Below, piece after piece: positions 34,302 to 42,439 of a stretch of DNA of 64,000 nt. Numbering within the stretch: position 1 is the first letter of the stretch; each line of letters begins with the position of its first letter. The stretch is from contig NZ_JOIX01000041.1 in assembly GCF_000720175.1 (NCBI RefSeq), forward strand, positions 46,277 to 110,276, given 5' to 3'. Origin of the DNA: Streptomyces sp. NRRL S-337. GTDB taxonomy: Bacteria; Actinomycetota; Actinomycetes; Streptomycetales; Streptomycetaceae. A model generated the notes under the pieces. That model was given only the letters and a program-made list of their open reading frames with translations, was not told the origin of the DNA and did not search any database. Position numbers and translations under genes: made by a program.

Positions 34302-35126
34302 GTGAAGATCTTTCTCTCGTCCGACATGGAAGGCACCGCAGGAGTCGTCGACTGGGACCAGTGCCGGCAGGGCGGCCCCCGGTACGCGTACTTCTGCGGC
34401 CTGCTCCAGGAAGAGGTGAATGCGGCGATCGAGGGCGCGATGGCCGCCGGTGCGACCCGTTTCCTGGTCAACGACTCGCACGGGTCGATGGCGAACCTCC
34501 GGCCGGACGCCCTCGCCGGCCGGGCCCGGTACCTGTCCGGCCGCCACAAGCCGCTGTACATGATGCAGGGCCTCGACTCCTCCTTCGACGGCGTCTTCTT
34601 CGTCTCGTACCACGGCTCGATGGCCGGCGCCCCGTCCACGCTTTCCCATACCTACAACCCCCGGGCCCTCGCCGGCGTACGGCTGAACGGCACGCCTGTG
34701 GGAGAGAGCGGCATCAATGCGCTGGTGGCGCTCGGGCACGGGGTGCCGGTCGTACTGATCACGGGTGACCGGACCACCGCCGACGAGATCGGGCCGTTCT
34801 GCCCCGGCATCTCCGTAGCGGTGGTCAAGAACTCGGTGTCTCGCTTCGCGGCGGACAGCATGCATCCCGAGGAAGCCCGTGAGCTGATCAGGGAACAGGC
34901 CCGCGAGGCCGTCCGGGGCCTGCCGGAAGCCCAGCCACCCCGGATCGCCCTTCCCGCCACCCTCACCGTCCGCTTCCGCAATGCGGACCTCGCCGAGATG
35001 GCGACATGGATCAACGGGGTGATGCGCGACGACGAGCTGACCGTGCACCTCACCGAGGACGACCCGATCCGGCTCTACCGGACGTTCGTCACCGTGGTGC
35101 TGCTGACGCGGGGAATCGCCGAGTAA
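34302..35126 (+). CDS. M55-family D-aminopeptidase (DppA-like)
   Basis: The protein has 274 aa from the GTG at 34302 (GGGAG upstream); the frame is open further left but only through debris. The start KIFLSSDMEGTAGVVDWDQC places Asp8 and Glu10 exactly where DppA binds its zinc ions; FLVNDSHGSMANL and VFFVSYHGSMAG supply the His ligands, and GESGINALVALGHGVPV the Glu. The enzyme is cytosolic, typically a decamer, and releases D-amino acids from short peptides. No dipeptide ABC transporter (dppB-E) is adjacent. Full length. Confidence 0.9.
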   Translation: MKIFLSSDMEGTAGVVDWDQCRQGGPRYAYFCGLLQEEVNAAIEGAMAAGATRFLVNDSHGSMANLRPDALAGRARYLSGRHKPLYMMQGLDSSFDGVFFVSYHGSMAGAPSTLSHTYNPRALAGVRLNGTPVGESGINALVALGHGVPVVLITGDRTTADEIGPFCPGISVAVVKNSVSRFAADSMHPEEARELIREQAREAVRGLPEAQPPRIALPATLTVRFRNADLAEMATWINGVMRDDELTVHLTEDDPIRLYRTFVTVVLLTRGIAE

Positions 35127-35258
35127 CCACGCGAGGCGAGCCGGAATTCCGCGCCTTTCCTGCAGTTGCGATCAACTTGCCGCGATGGAACGCTGGCAAG
35201 GGAAATCTGTACGTCTGTACGGTCGAGCGACTCCGTGGCTCAGGTAAGGGAAGCTGCC

Positions 35259-37584
35259 ATGGTCCGACCGGTGACCACGGCCGAATGTGCGGCCGAGGTA
35301 ATGCTGATAGCGCTGGCCCAGGTGCCGGAAATCCAGCTTCGGGGAGCGCGTCCCACCACAGACCTGGCTCTGCGTCTTTCCCACATACAGATCGTGATCA
35401 GCCACAAGCTCGGTCAGGACCCCGCCCTTGTACGGGCCCGGCAGGAGGCCCACGCCTCGACTCCGGATTTCACCCGCCTCACTCGGCTGCGGCTCGCGCA
35501 ATCGCTGGAGGAGGCGGTGCGCGAAGATACCGAGTTCGCGGAAATTCTGGAGATGCTTCTTACGGAACTGCGGGATGACGCTCGTCCGGAACGCACCGCG
35601 GAAGAAGAGGTGTGGCTGGCACGGGCGGTGCGGGGCGTGTGGTGGGAGGAGGAATCGAGGAGTCAGCGGCACCCTCTCCAAGGCGCACCGGAAAAAGGAG
35701 TGAGGCCATCGGAGCCGATTTCGCCACCCGCCGCCAGGCCAACGGCGGTAGGGGCAGGCCAAGTTGAGGAAATACCGGAAGCCGAGATTACCGAGGCAAT
35801 ACGCGAACCGGCACGCTACCTCAACGTTTTCGTCGCCCGCCCCGGTGAGGAGGGGGCGGTCTTCGAACTGGTGACATCAGCGGATTACGACCTTCTGCTG
35901 AACATCGGCCACCACCTCAATGCCAGTCTCCTGCAGGGGGCTGAGGCCATGTGGCCCGAGGAGTTGGTGCCCGAGGGTGGGGTGTGGCTGCGGGCGAGCC
36001 TTCTGCTGGAGGGGATCCGGGAGTCGGTCACGGTGCCGTTCTTCCTGCCATCGCAGGGCGAAAGCTTCACCTGCGGGTGTACGCCGGGATCCGCACACCG
36101 CCCGGGCTGCGCACGACAGCGGTGGATCCGCTTTGCGATGCACACGCCGGAGATGCCTGCCGTGATCCGGGGTGAACTGGTCGTCTACTACCAGGCAGCG
36201 GCCGTAGTGGCGGTCGGTCTCGAACTCCCGGTCGGCTGGCCGGGGTTGGCGCCGAGAGCCTCGGTCATCGGGCGCTTGAGCACGACCTTCAACGACCTCG
36301 GCAAGCTCGCCCAGCGCACGGCTTCCGTGTTGCGGTCGGCGTCGGCGGAACGGGTCGTGGTCAACGGCGTCGGCTTCCTCGACAACCCCTTTGCCATCGG
36401 CGCCACCGCCGCGGACACCTCCGCCCTCAACGCCCGCACGGCCCTGTTCGACAGTCATGCGGAGGTGAGCGGCGGAACCCTGCGCTCCCGCTACGACAGC
36501 ACGTTCGGCAAGAGCCACGCGGCCTACGAGCAAGACCTCCGCCGTCTGGCCCGTGAAGGCGCCGGGCTGTACGCCAGGCTGTTCAGCTCACCCACCGGAG
36601 ACCACACGGTCGCCTTCACCCTGCCGGCCCTGCTCCGCCACGAAGCGCAAGTGCGTGGCCGTCCACCGGTACTGCAGATCCTCGACGACCGGCTCGACGA
36701 ACACGCCATGTTGTGGTCGATGGTGTACGACCTGCCGGTCGGTGGGGACAGCAGCCGCTACGAGCCGTGCCCCGCGGTGCGTGCGTACGGGCCGGAAGGC
36801 GGTGGCGGGCCCGTGCCGCCCGTATGCCCGTGGAGCGAAGAACACCTGGGGCGCGGCAACGTGCTGTGTCCGTACGGGTTTTGGGGCCTGTCCTGCATGG
36901 TGGAACAGCCGCCGACGGTCCATCGCGACCTGGAGACGGTGGTCTTCCCGGGGCCCGCCGAGGACATCGCGCTCCTGGCCGCCGTCGGCGATTCGCTCAA
37001 CGAGCACCTGACCACCACGCACTTCGACCGGCTGCGCCAGGGCCCGCCCCGCTGCCAACTCGCCACCGCCACCGGCCCGGAGGTGGCCGACGCCCTCGCG
37101 CCGGAGGCCATGGACATCGTGTACTTCTACTGCCACTGCGGCTACGACGTCCGCACGGACACGGCCGCCGCCGACCGCTACCTGGACCTGGGCGGCATCA
37201 GGATGGAACCGTTGGACATCGGCATGTGGGCGAGGACGGTATGGGACGACCCGCACTGGCCCCGGCGCCGCCCCCTGGTCGTGCTCAACGGCTGCCACAC
37301 CACCGAGACCACCAGCGGAACCACTCAACAGCTTCGTGCCCGCGTTCACCCTGCTGGCAGGCGCCTCGGGCGTACTGGGCACCGAGGTGACTCTGGAACA
37401 GGGACTGGCCGGTTGGGCGATGGAAGAACTGCTGTCCCGGCTGCTGAGCGGCGCCACGGCCGGGGAAGCCCTGCACGGTACCCGCTGGGCCATGCTGCGC
37501 AGGGGGAACGTCATGGGGCTGGCCTACACCGCATATTGTCTCGCCAATCTCACGCTGCGGCCGGCGAAGGCCAGGCAGGAGTAA
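35259..37584 (+). CDS. CHAT-type cysteine protease with helical N-terminal domain (one extra base at 37323)
   Basis: About 774 aa when corrected. ATG 35259 follows AAGGGA. Residues about 1-110 are a helical bundle (CAAEVMLIALAQVPEIQLRG, LRLAQSLEEAVREDTEFAEI), like an effector-associated adaptor. Then a Glu/Pro-rich linker, a beta-rich middle region with a Cys cluster (CGCTPGSAHRPGC), and a C-terminal caspase-like CHAT domain: VYFYCHCGYD with His626 and LVVLNGCHTTET with Cys679 as catalytic pair. Downstream of Cys the frame changes by one inserted A; the other frame continues LNSFVPAFTLLAGASGVLGT, TEVTLEQGLAGWAMEEL to the TAA. The next gene starts 2 bp later. Confidence 0.65.
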
Positions 37585-37586
37585 CC

Positions 37587-37930
37587 GTGGCCAGCTCAGA
37601 GCCTTCTGCTTCGGCGTCACGGTCGGCTATATCGCCTATCGCACTCTGGTCCGCACCGAGAGGTCGGCCGTGTCCGACCTGACCACGGTGGTCTCCGCCG
37701 TCGGCGGCGCGGCGGTGACCGGCCTGTTCCACCCCCAGCAGGGGGATGTGTTCGGCTGGTACTCCATCGGCCTGCTCTCCGGTATGGCCGTGTTCTTCCT
37801 GCTCTTCCTCCTCATGAACGGCAAGGCGGCCACCGCCGCCTTCATGGGCGCCCCGGAGACCCGCCGGGACCGGACGGACACGACCCACGACGGGACGCCG
37901 GGCCCGCCGGACGGGCGCCCACGTCGCTAG
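37587..37930 (+). CDS. small membrane partner of the CHAT protein (frameshift near 37602)
   Basis: GTG at 37587 lies 2 bp after the CHAT stop and 6 bp after CAGGAG, so translation is coupled. The first five codons (MASSEP) are in one frame; from about 37602 the natural continuation FCFGVTVGYIAYRTLVRTER is in another, so one base appears missing. The body reads VSDLTTVVSAVGGAAVTGLF and GWYSIGLLSGMAVFFLLFLL, giving two to three transmembrane helices, followed by a charged, Asp/Arg/Pro-rich cytosolic tail. About 114 aa corrected. It probably tethers the CHAT protease or is its target. I recognise no named family. Confidence 0.55.
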
Positions 37931-37954
37931 TCTGCGGCTCGCGAAACGCCGCCG

Positions 37955-38239
37955 TCACCGCGCCACGAGGTGCTGGATCTCGCGGGGGCGGGCTTCGCGG
38001 GCGTCGTGGGCGAGGTCGAGTGCCGAGGCGCCGACCGTGGCGAGCGATGCGTTGCGGGCCTCCTCGGACTCCCATTGAACGGTGGAGATCACCGCGTCAC
38101 CTGCGGCGGAGACCCAGCACTCGGCCGACAGACATCCCGGGGTGTTCCGGAAGGCCTCGGCGACCTGATGGACGCGGGAGACGAACTCGTCGAGGTGGGC
38201 GGCGTGCGGGTAGTGGCTGGCCACCATGGCGACCTTCAT
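37955..38239 (-). CDS. antibiotic biosynthesis monooxygenase (ABM)-fold protein
   Basis: The protein has 94 aa and starts with ATG. It is a ferredoxin-like dimeric alpha/beta barrel: VAMVASHYPHAAHLDEFVSR, VHQVAEAFRNTPGCLSAECW, AVISTVQWESEEARNASLAT. ABM proteins oxidise small aromatic or haem substrates or merely bind them; catalytic residues vary, so activity cannot be assigned. It is the last gene of the minus-strand operon TetR - DUF2867 - ABM. Confidence 0.75.
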   Translation of the reverse strand: MKVAMVASHYPHAAHLDEFVSRVHQVAEAFRNTPGCLSAECWVSAAGDAVISTVQWESEEARNASLATVGASALDLAHDAREARPREIQHLVAR

Positions 38240-38320
38240 GTGCGCTCCTTGCGGGGTGTTGTTGGCGACGCCACGGCTTCCGGCCGTAGCGGTGTCTGTG
38301 AGGGGCTTCCGGGACCGAGC

Positions 38321-38370
38321 GGCACTGGGCGGGACTGGGCGGGGCTGGGCGGGACTGGGTGGGACTGGGT
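38321..38370. repeat. G-rich decamer tandem repeat
   Basis: Five 10-bp units of the form GGGACTGGGC with minor changes, giving ten GGG-type runs on the plus strand. It lies between the DUF2867 and ABM genes. The spacing fits G-quadruplex formation on the strand that is the non-transcribed complement of the minus-strand operon. Confidence 0.8.
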
Positions 38371-38395
38371 GGAGCGGCGGATCAGGGCGGACGAG

Positions 38396-38983
38396 TCAGG
38401 GCGTGGGCGTGTTGCGCCGCCAGTTCTGCCCGATGCTGCGCATCATCCGCGGGTACACGAGCGTGTAGCGGAAGGGCGCGATCGCGGCCATGTAGGCCCT
38501 GCCGAGCAGGCCGTTGGGCTTGACCAGGACGGCCATCTGGCCGCGGTGTCCGCCGCTCCCGTCCGGCACCCAGCCGATGTGCAGCACGCCGTGCATGGTC
38601 CGGTTGGCCAGCTCGGCCGCCCACTCGTCGTCGGTCAGGTAGAGCGGGGTGAACAGGCCATCCCGGAAATCCTCCCCGGCGGGCCGGTCCCTCAGATCGG
38701 ACGGCAGCCGGTCGCGCAAGCTGGTGACGCGGGCGCCGAGACCGGCGTCCGAGGCGTCCCAGCCCAGCAGCGCGCCCAGCTTCCAACGGATCGCGAAGAG
38801 GACGCGGGACACCCAGGAGGATTCCCCCGAGTGCCGACCGTCGGCGAACTGCCGTACGAGCCGCGGGAATTCGTCCGGCCCGCCCGGTGTCGGCAGCGCC
38901 CATACGTCCTCGACACGGAAGTCATGGGCGATCTCGTGGATCCGCCAGGGGCGGGAGGTGTGCGCGGTGGTAGCCAGCTTCAT
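38396..38983 (-). CDS. DUF2867 family protein
   Basis: The protein has 195 aa; the ATG at 38983 follows GAAGGAGA. Family features: HTSRPWRIHEIAHDFRVEDV, WALPTPGGPDEFPRLVRQFA, VSRVLFAIRWKLGALLGWDA and the C-terminal MAAIAPFRYTLVYPRMMRSI. Members often follow NAD-binding oxidoreductases or TetR regulators. The function is unknown; the C-terminal hydrophobic stretches are too short for clear membrane spans. It is second in the TetR - DUF2867 - ABM operon. Confidence 0.8.
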   Translation of the reverse strand: MKLATTAHTSRPWRIHEIAHDFRVEDVWALPTPGGPDEFPRLVRQFADGRHSGESSWVSRVLFAIRWKLGALLGWDASDAGLGARVTSLRDRLPSDLRDRPAGEDFRDGLFTPLYLTDDEWAAELANRTMHGVLHIGWVPDGSGGHRGQMAVLVKPNGLLGRAYMAAIAPFRYTLVYPRMMRSIGQNWRRNTPTP

Positions 38984-39057
38984 CGGTGCGTCTCCTTCAG
39001 TGGGAGCGACGGGTCCGTCTGGTGGGTGGCGCAGGTGCGTCAGTCGGCGCAGGTTCG

Positions 39058-39846
39058 TCAACTGGGGTGGGGCGGCGGCACGGAAAGGCCGAGGATTCCG
39101 GCGACGGCCGCCGCCACGAGGGACTCGTCGTGGGCGACCTGCCCGGCCACCGCGATCGACGTCCCCTCGATCGCACCCACGACGGCCCGTGCGACATCAC
39201 CGGCCGGCGGGCCGTCCGGGATCGACCCCACCGCCCGTCCGGTCTCCACGAGACCGGCGCACCGTTCGATCAGCACTCGATAACTCCGCTCCACCGCATG
39301 CCCGATGGGATGGTCCTGGCCGGAGAATTCCAGGCGGAGTGCTATGGCCACACGGGCAATGTCGCGTCGGCAGTAGACGGTGTGCGCCCGTGCGAGCGTG
39401 AGCAGCGCCGCGCCCGGGTCCGCCTCCTGCTCGACGGCGTGCCCGACTTCCTGCTGCCAGGTGTTCAGGACCCACTCGATCACGGCCAGGGCCAGGTCCT
39501 GCTTGTCCTTGAACTGGTGGTAGAGCGCACCGCGCGTGTACCCCGCCTCCCTGGCCACCTGCTCCAGGACGAGGTTGCTGTAGCCCTGCCGCGACAGCCC
39601 CCGGGCGGCGGCCTCCAGGAGCGCACTGCGCGTACGCGCCCGCCGCTCGGCCTGAGTGGAACGGCGGGGGGCGGCGCGCTCCGGATGGCCGTCAGTGCTG
39701 GCCGGGTCACCCGCGCTGCCAGGGCCGCCCGTGCTGTTCGCTCCGGCCGGTTCGCCGGATCGACTCCGTCCGTGCGGCCTTCGTTTGCTCGCCCCGCTGG
39801 CCCCGCTCACCCTCGGCCCGTTCGGTCCGTCGTGACGTACATGCAT
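39058..39846 (-). CDS. TetR/AcrR-family transcriptional regulator
   Basis: The protein has 262 aa if translation starts at the ATG at 39846. The first ~65 residues are a Gly/Ser/Pro-rich extension that could be partly untranslated, but no better start with a ribosome binding site is seen. The HTH follows: RRARTRSALLEAAARGLSRQ, GYSNLVLEQVAREAGYTRGA, LYHQFKDKQDLALAVIEW. The C-terminal half is a helical ligand domain typical of the family. The start codon sits inside a perfect 12-bp palindrome, so autoregulation is likely. It probably controls the two genes behind it. Confidence 0.85.
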   Translation of the reverse strand: MHVRHDGPNGPRVSGASGASKRRPHGRSRSGEPAGANSTGGPGSAGDPASTDGHPERAAPRRSTQAERRARTRSALLEAAARGLSRQGYSNLVLEQVAREAGYTRGALYHQFKDKQDLALAVIEWVLNTWQQEVGHAVEQEADPGAALLTLARAHTVYCRRDIARVAIALRLEFSGQDHPIGHAVERSYRVLIERCAGLVETGRAVGSIPDGPPAGDVARAVVGAIEGTSIAVAGQVAHDESLVAAAVAGILGLSVPPPHPS

Positions 39847-39849
39847 GTA
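39838..39849. promoter_or_regulatory. palindromic operator at the TetR start codon
   Basis: TACATGCATGTA is a perfect palindrome that covers the putative start codon (39844-39846). Immediately upstream on the minus strand is TAACAT, a plausible -10 element, and there is no ribosome binding site. Together they suggest a leaderless, self-repressed transcript. Confidence 0.45.
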
Positions 39850-39943
39850 TGTATGTTAGCGACCGAGGGGCGGGCTGGGGGCTGTTCCGTCGTACGCCCA
39901 TGCCACCCAGCGAGCTGCCACGCCGGCCCGGGGCCTGGTCGAT

Positions 39944-40130
39944 TCAGGCGGTGAGGAGGGGGCGGAGGTGTGCGTAAGCCCAGGCGTTCAGCGTGGTGGG
40001 TGTCGTGGTGGTCACGTCACGGGACTGCTCCGGCACGAGGCCCCGCGTTCCGGCGAGCATGCCGACGATGCCCTCCACCGCCTTGGGCGGCAGACCGGCC
40101 GAACGCAGCGTGGCGCGTCGTGGGACGGTT
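39944..40130 (-). pseudogene. C-terminal fragment, probably of an NmrA/SDR-type oxidoreductase
   Basis: The minus strand reads RSAGLPPKAVEGIVGMLAGT and TTTPTTLNAWAYAHLRPLLT before a stop. The pattern (AVEGIVGML ... TTPTTLxAWAxxH) resembles the extreme C terminus of NAD(P)-binding NmrA-like proteins. The Rossmann part is missing. Confidence 0.45.
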
Positions 40131-40297
40131 GTCGTTCCACGGTCGATGTGGTGACCGCCTTCGGCTGTCGTCGGCTGTATGTCGTCCCCCTTCGTCACCG
40201 GTCCCGACGCCGCGACCTGCCGCGTTCGAGCCAAGCAACCGCACGAGCGGCTCGCGGTCCGTATCCATGAACCCACTTCTGTTGCCGCTTGCCTGCG

Positions 40298-40393
40298 TTG
40301 AAGAGGCATCGCGCGGCCGCCACGCGCTACGACAAGCTGGCGGTCCGCTACCAGGCGACCGTCCTCATCGCTGCCGTCAACGAGTGGCTGTGA
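40298..40393 (+). pseudogene. IS5-family transposase C-terminal tail
   Basis: LKRHRAAATRYDKLAVRYQA then TVLIAAVNEWL and a stop. It is nearly identical in pattern to the tails at 5860-5985 and 63686-63780; only 31 codons remain. Confidence 0.75.
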
Positions 40394-40406
40394 CCGGCAC
40401 CCGTCG

Positions 40407-40838
40407 TCAGAGCTCGTAGTCCTGGGCCATCTCCTCCCAACGAATGCTGCGAAGTGCAGGGTCGGCGTCCTCACCCGACGGGACATCCAAGTGGGTCTGG
40501 AACCAGACCACAGTGAGGGCAGAACGGTGCAGCACCGGGTCGAGCTCAGGAGCGACCGCTGTCGAGCGGAAGGCGCCGATGCAGGCCACGGAAGGCAGGA
40601 TCTCGACGGGGCCGAAGGCGCCACCGGTCTGGTTCGGGTACCCGCGAGAGGGTGGAACCAGATGGACCGGCGTGGAGGGAAACGAGCGTTCGGCCTGCCG
40701 CTGGAGGCCCCTGACCTTCATCTCGTTGACGGGCTTACACGGGTAGCCCTCCAGCATCCCCCCGTAGGTCGAAGACATTCGCAGCTCGGTGAGCTCAATC
40801 GAACGGCCGGACGAGAGGGCTATGTGGCTCAGCGACAT
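40407..40838 (-). CDS. conserved hypothetical protein
   Basis: The protein has 143 aa and starts with ATG. It begins MSLSHIALSSGRSIELTELR followed by MSSTYGGMLEGYPCKPVNEM, and ends VVWFQTHLDVPSGEDADPAL and RSIRWEEMAQDYEL. It is soluble, with one conserved-looking Cys-Lys-Pro segment and no known fold. The strong amino-acid composition and lack of lesions argue that it is real. Bordered by an IS tail, so its neighbourhood is rearranged. Function unknown. Confidence 0.6.
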   Translation of the reverse strand: MSLSHIALSSGRSIELTELRMSSTYGGMLEGYPCKPVNEMKVRGLQRQAERSFPSTPVHLVPPSRGYPNQTGGAFGPVEILPSVACIGAFRSTAVAPELDPVLHRSALTVVWFQTHLDVPSGEDADPALRSIRWEEMAQDYEL

Positions 40839-41113
40839 GCCGACACCCTATGCGCACGATTCACTTCCGAGACACGGCCTTGGACCTGTCCGACCGATCA
40901 GGCAGAGATCGCCGACGCGATCGTGGGCGATCCGTCCGCAGTCGTTGATGTCATCGGCCGGCTGGAGTCAGGGTGCTCGGAGACACCGAACGGCAGGGCC
41001 GTATCCTGAGGCAGGCGATGCAGGCACTGCCGATGCGTCGCAGCCGCCCGTCGCAGCCGGACGCCGCCCCACTCCGGATACCAGGTACCCGGCAAACGAT
41101 CAGGAGTTGACCG
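40839..41113 (+). other. gap with a possible short coding fragment
   Basis: Between about 40880 and 41009 one plus frame reads DQAEIADAIVGDPSAVVDVI and GRLESGCSETP before a stop, plausibly the C-terminal end of a lost protein, but without any family match. The last 20 bp hold the AGGAG site of the LysE gene. Confidence 0.3.
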
Positions 41114-41758
41114 GTGATCAGTCTGGCCGCAGTAGGGGGAGTGGCCCTGGTCGAACTGGGCATGGCCCTGACCCCGGGACCGAACATGATCCACCTCGCC
41201 TCTCGCGCGATCACCCAAGGCCGCAGGGCGGGCCTGGTCAGCCTGAGCGGGACCGCCGTGGGATTCCTGTGCTACCTACTGGCCGCGGCCGCGGGCCTGT
41301 CCGCGTTGTTCGCCGCCGTGCCGCTGGCGTTCACGGTGGTCAAGCTCGCCGGGGCTGCCTACCTGGCCTACCTGGCCTGGGGCATGCTCAAGCCCGGTGG
41401 CCGCTCGCCCTTCGCCCCGGCCAAGGACCTGCCTCCGGTCTCTGACGCCCGCCTGTTCTCGATGGGGCTCCTGACCAACCTGCTCAACCCCAAGATCGCT
41501 CTCATGTACGCCGCTCTTCTGCCCCAGTTCATGGAGCCGCAGGCGGGCCCGGACTGGGCGCAACTGCTGCAGCTCGGTGGTGTGCAGATCATCGTGGGGC
41601 TCTCCGTGAACGCTCTGGTCATGCTGGCCGCAGCACCGGTGTCGGGGTTCCTGACCGCCCGGCCCCGCGTGATGACCGCTCAGCGGTTCGCGTCAGGCGG
41701 CTTGCTCGGCGTCTTCGCGCTGCGCACCGCCCTGTCCCGTACGCCTGTCTCGTCCTGA
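41114..41758 (+). CDS. LysE/RhtB-family exporter
   Basis: The protein has 214 aa with a GTG start behind AGGAG. Six transmembrane helices are visible. The family signature near the N terminus is intact (VELGMALTPGPNMIHLASRA with the conserved TPGPN), followed by LVSLSGTAVGFLCYLLAAAA and the LTNLLNPKIALMYAALLPQF motif in helix 4-5. It exports an amino acid or related small metabolite. No LysG-type activator or biosynthetic partner is adjacent, so the substrate is unknown. Confidence 0.9.
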   Translation: MISLAAVGGVALVELGMALTPGPNMIHLASRAITQGRRAGLVSLSGTAVGFLCYLLAAAAGLSALFAAVPLAFTVVKLAGAAYLAYLAWGMLKPGGRSPFAPAKDLPPVSDARLFSMGLLTNLLNPKIALMYAALLPQFMEPQAGPDWAQLLQLGGVQIIVGLSVNALVMLAAAPVSGFLTARPRVMTAQRFASGGLLGVFALRTALSRTPVSS

Positions 41759-41806
41759 GCCATGCCCGCGCGCCTGTGACCCCGGTCCCATACGTCAGAC
41801 CTCGTG

Positions 41807-42439
41807 TCAGGCCCGTTGGTTCTCCGCCCGTGCTCCGTGGACCGCATGGAGCACCGCGCCCGTGACGAAGACGCCGGCCGCCGGTGCCCATGCGGCGGGT
41901 TCCGGTCCCGGCTGCATGGCCCAGGCCCATACCGTGGCGGCCCGGCCGGAAGCGGCGCCGCTTGCCAGGTAGACCGCGCTGAGATAGGTGACCGTCGGCA
42001 GCCAGCTGAGCCGGGCGCCGATGGCGGCGGCGGACGCCGCGGCGATCCCCACCGCACCCAGAAGGTTGCGGACCATCGCAAGGGCGCCGAACGTTTCCAC
42101 ATGCCCCGGCACGGCGAGCGCCAGAGTGACGGCCGCGAGCGCGGTCAGTGCCAGCAGGTGGGCCAGTCGCCGGGGCCACGCGGGCCGCACCGCGGTCCGG
42201 TCCAGCTCCGGTGAGTGCTGGTGCAGGCTGGTGCCGATGGCCGAGGCGGCGAGCATCGGCGCGAGGGCCACGAACGGCACCCTCTGGTACGGGTCGAGGT
42301 AGGCGTTCAGGTGGTGGGCGCACACGGCGGCCAGGAGCGCGGTGCCGAGGAGGGTGGCAACGGTCAGGGGCAGGGCGCGTGAGCGGGCGTAGAGGGCGTA
42401 TCCGTAGGCGGGTGCGTATGCGGGAATGCGGCGGCTCAC
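41807..42439 (-). CDS. integral membrane protein, last gene of the sigma/ABC operon
   Basis: The protein has 210 aa. The GTG at 42439 overlaps the stop of the preceding gene (GTGA). Six hydrophobic segments are seen (LPLTVATLLGTALLAAVCAH, LAHLLALTALAAVTLALAVP, NLLGAVGIAAASAAAIGARL, TVTYLSAVYLASGAA, and the C-terminal APAAGVFVTGAVLHAVHG). No catalytic motif. Its place behind an ABC ATPase and another membrane protein indicates an ABC-2-type permease half. Substrate unknown. Confidence 0.75.
   Translation of the reverse strand: MSRRIPAYAPAYGYALYARSRALPLTVATLLGTALLAAVCAHHLNAYLDPYQRVPFVALAPMLAASAIGTSLHQHSPELDRTAVRPAWPRRLAHLLALTALAAVTLALAVPGHVETFGALAMVRNLLGAVGIAAASAAAIGARLSWLPTVTYLSAVYLASGAASGRAATVWAWAMQPGPEPAAWAPAAGVFVTGAVLHAVHGARAENQRA

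Noticed and set aside
37310..37335. Programmed frameshift in the CHAT gene
   Set aside because: No slippery X-XXY-YYZ heptamer or downstream pseudoknot is visible at 37323, and relatives of such proteases are not known to use recoding; an indel is simpler.
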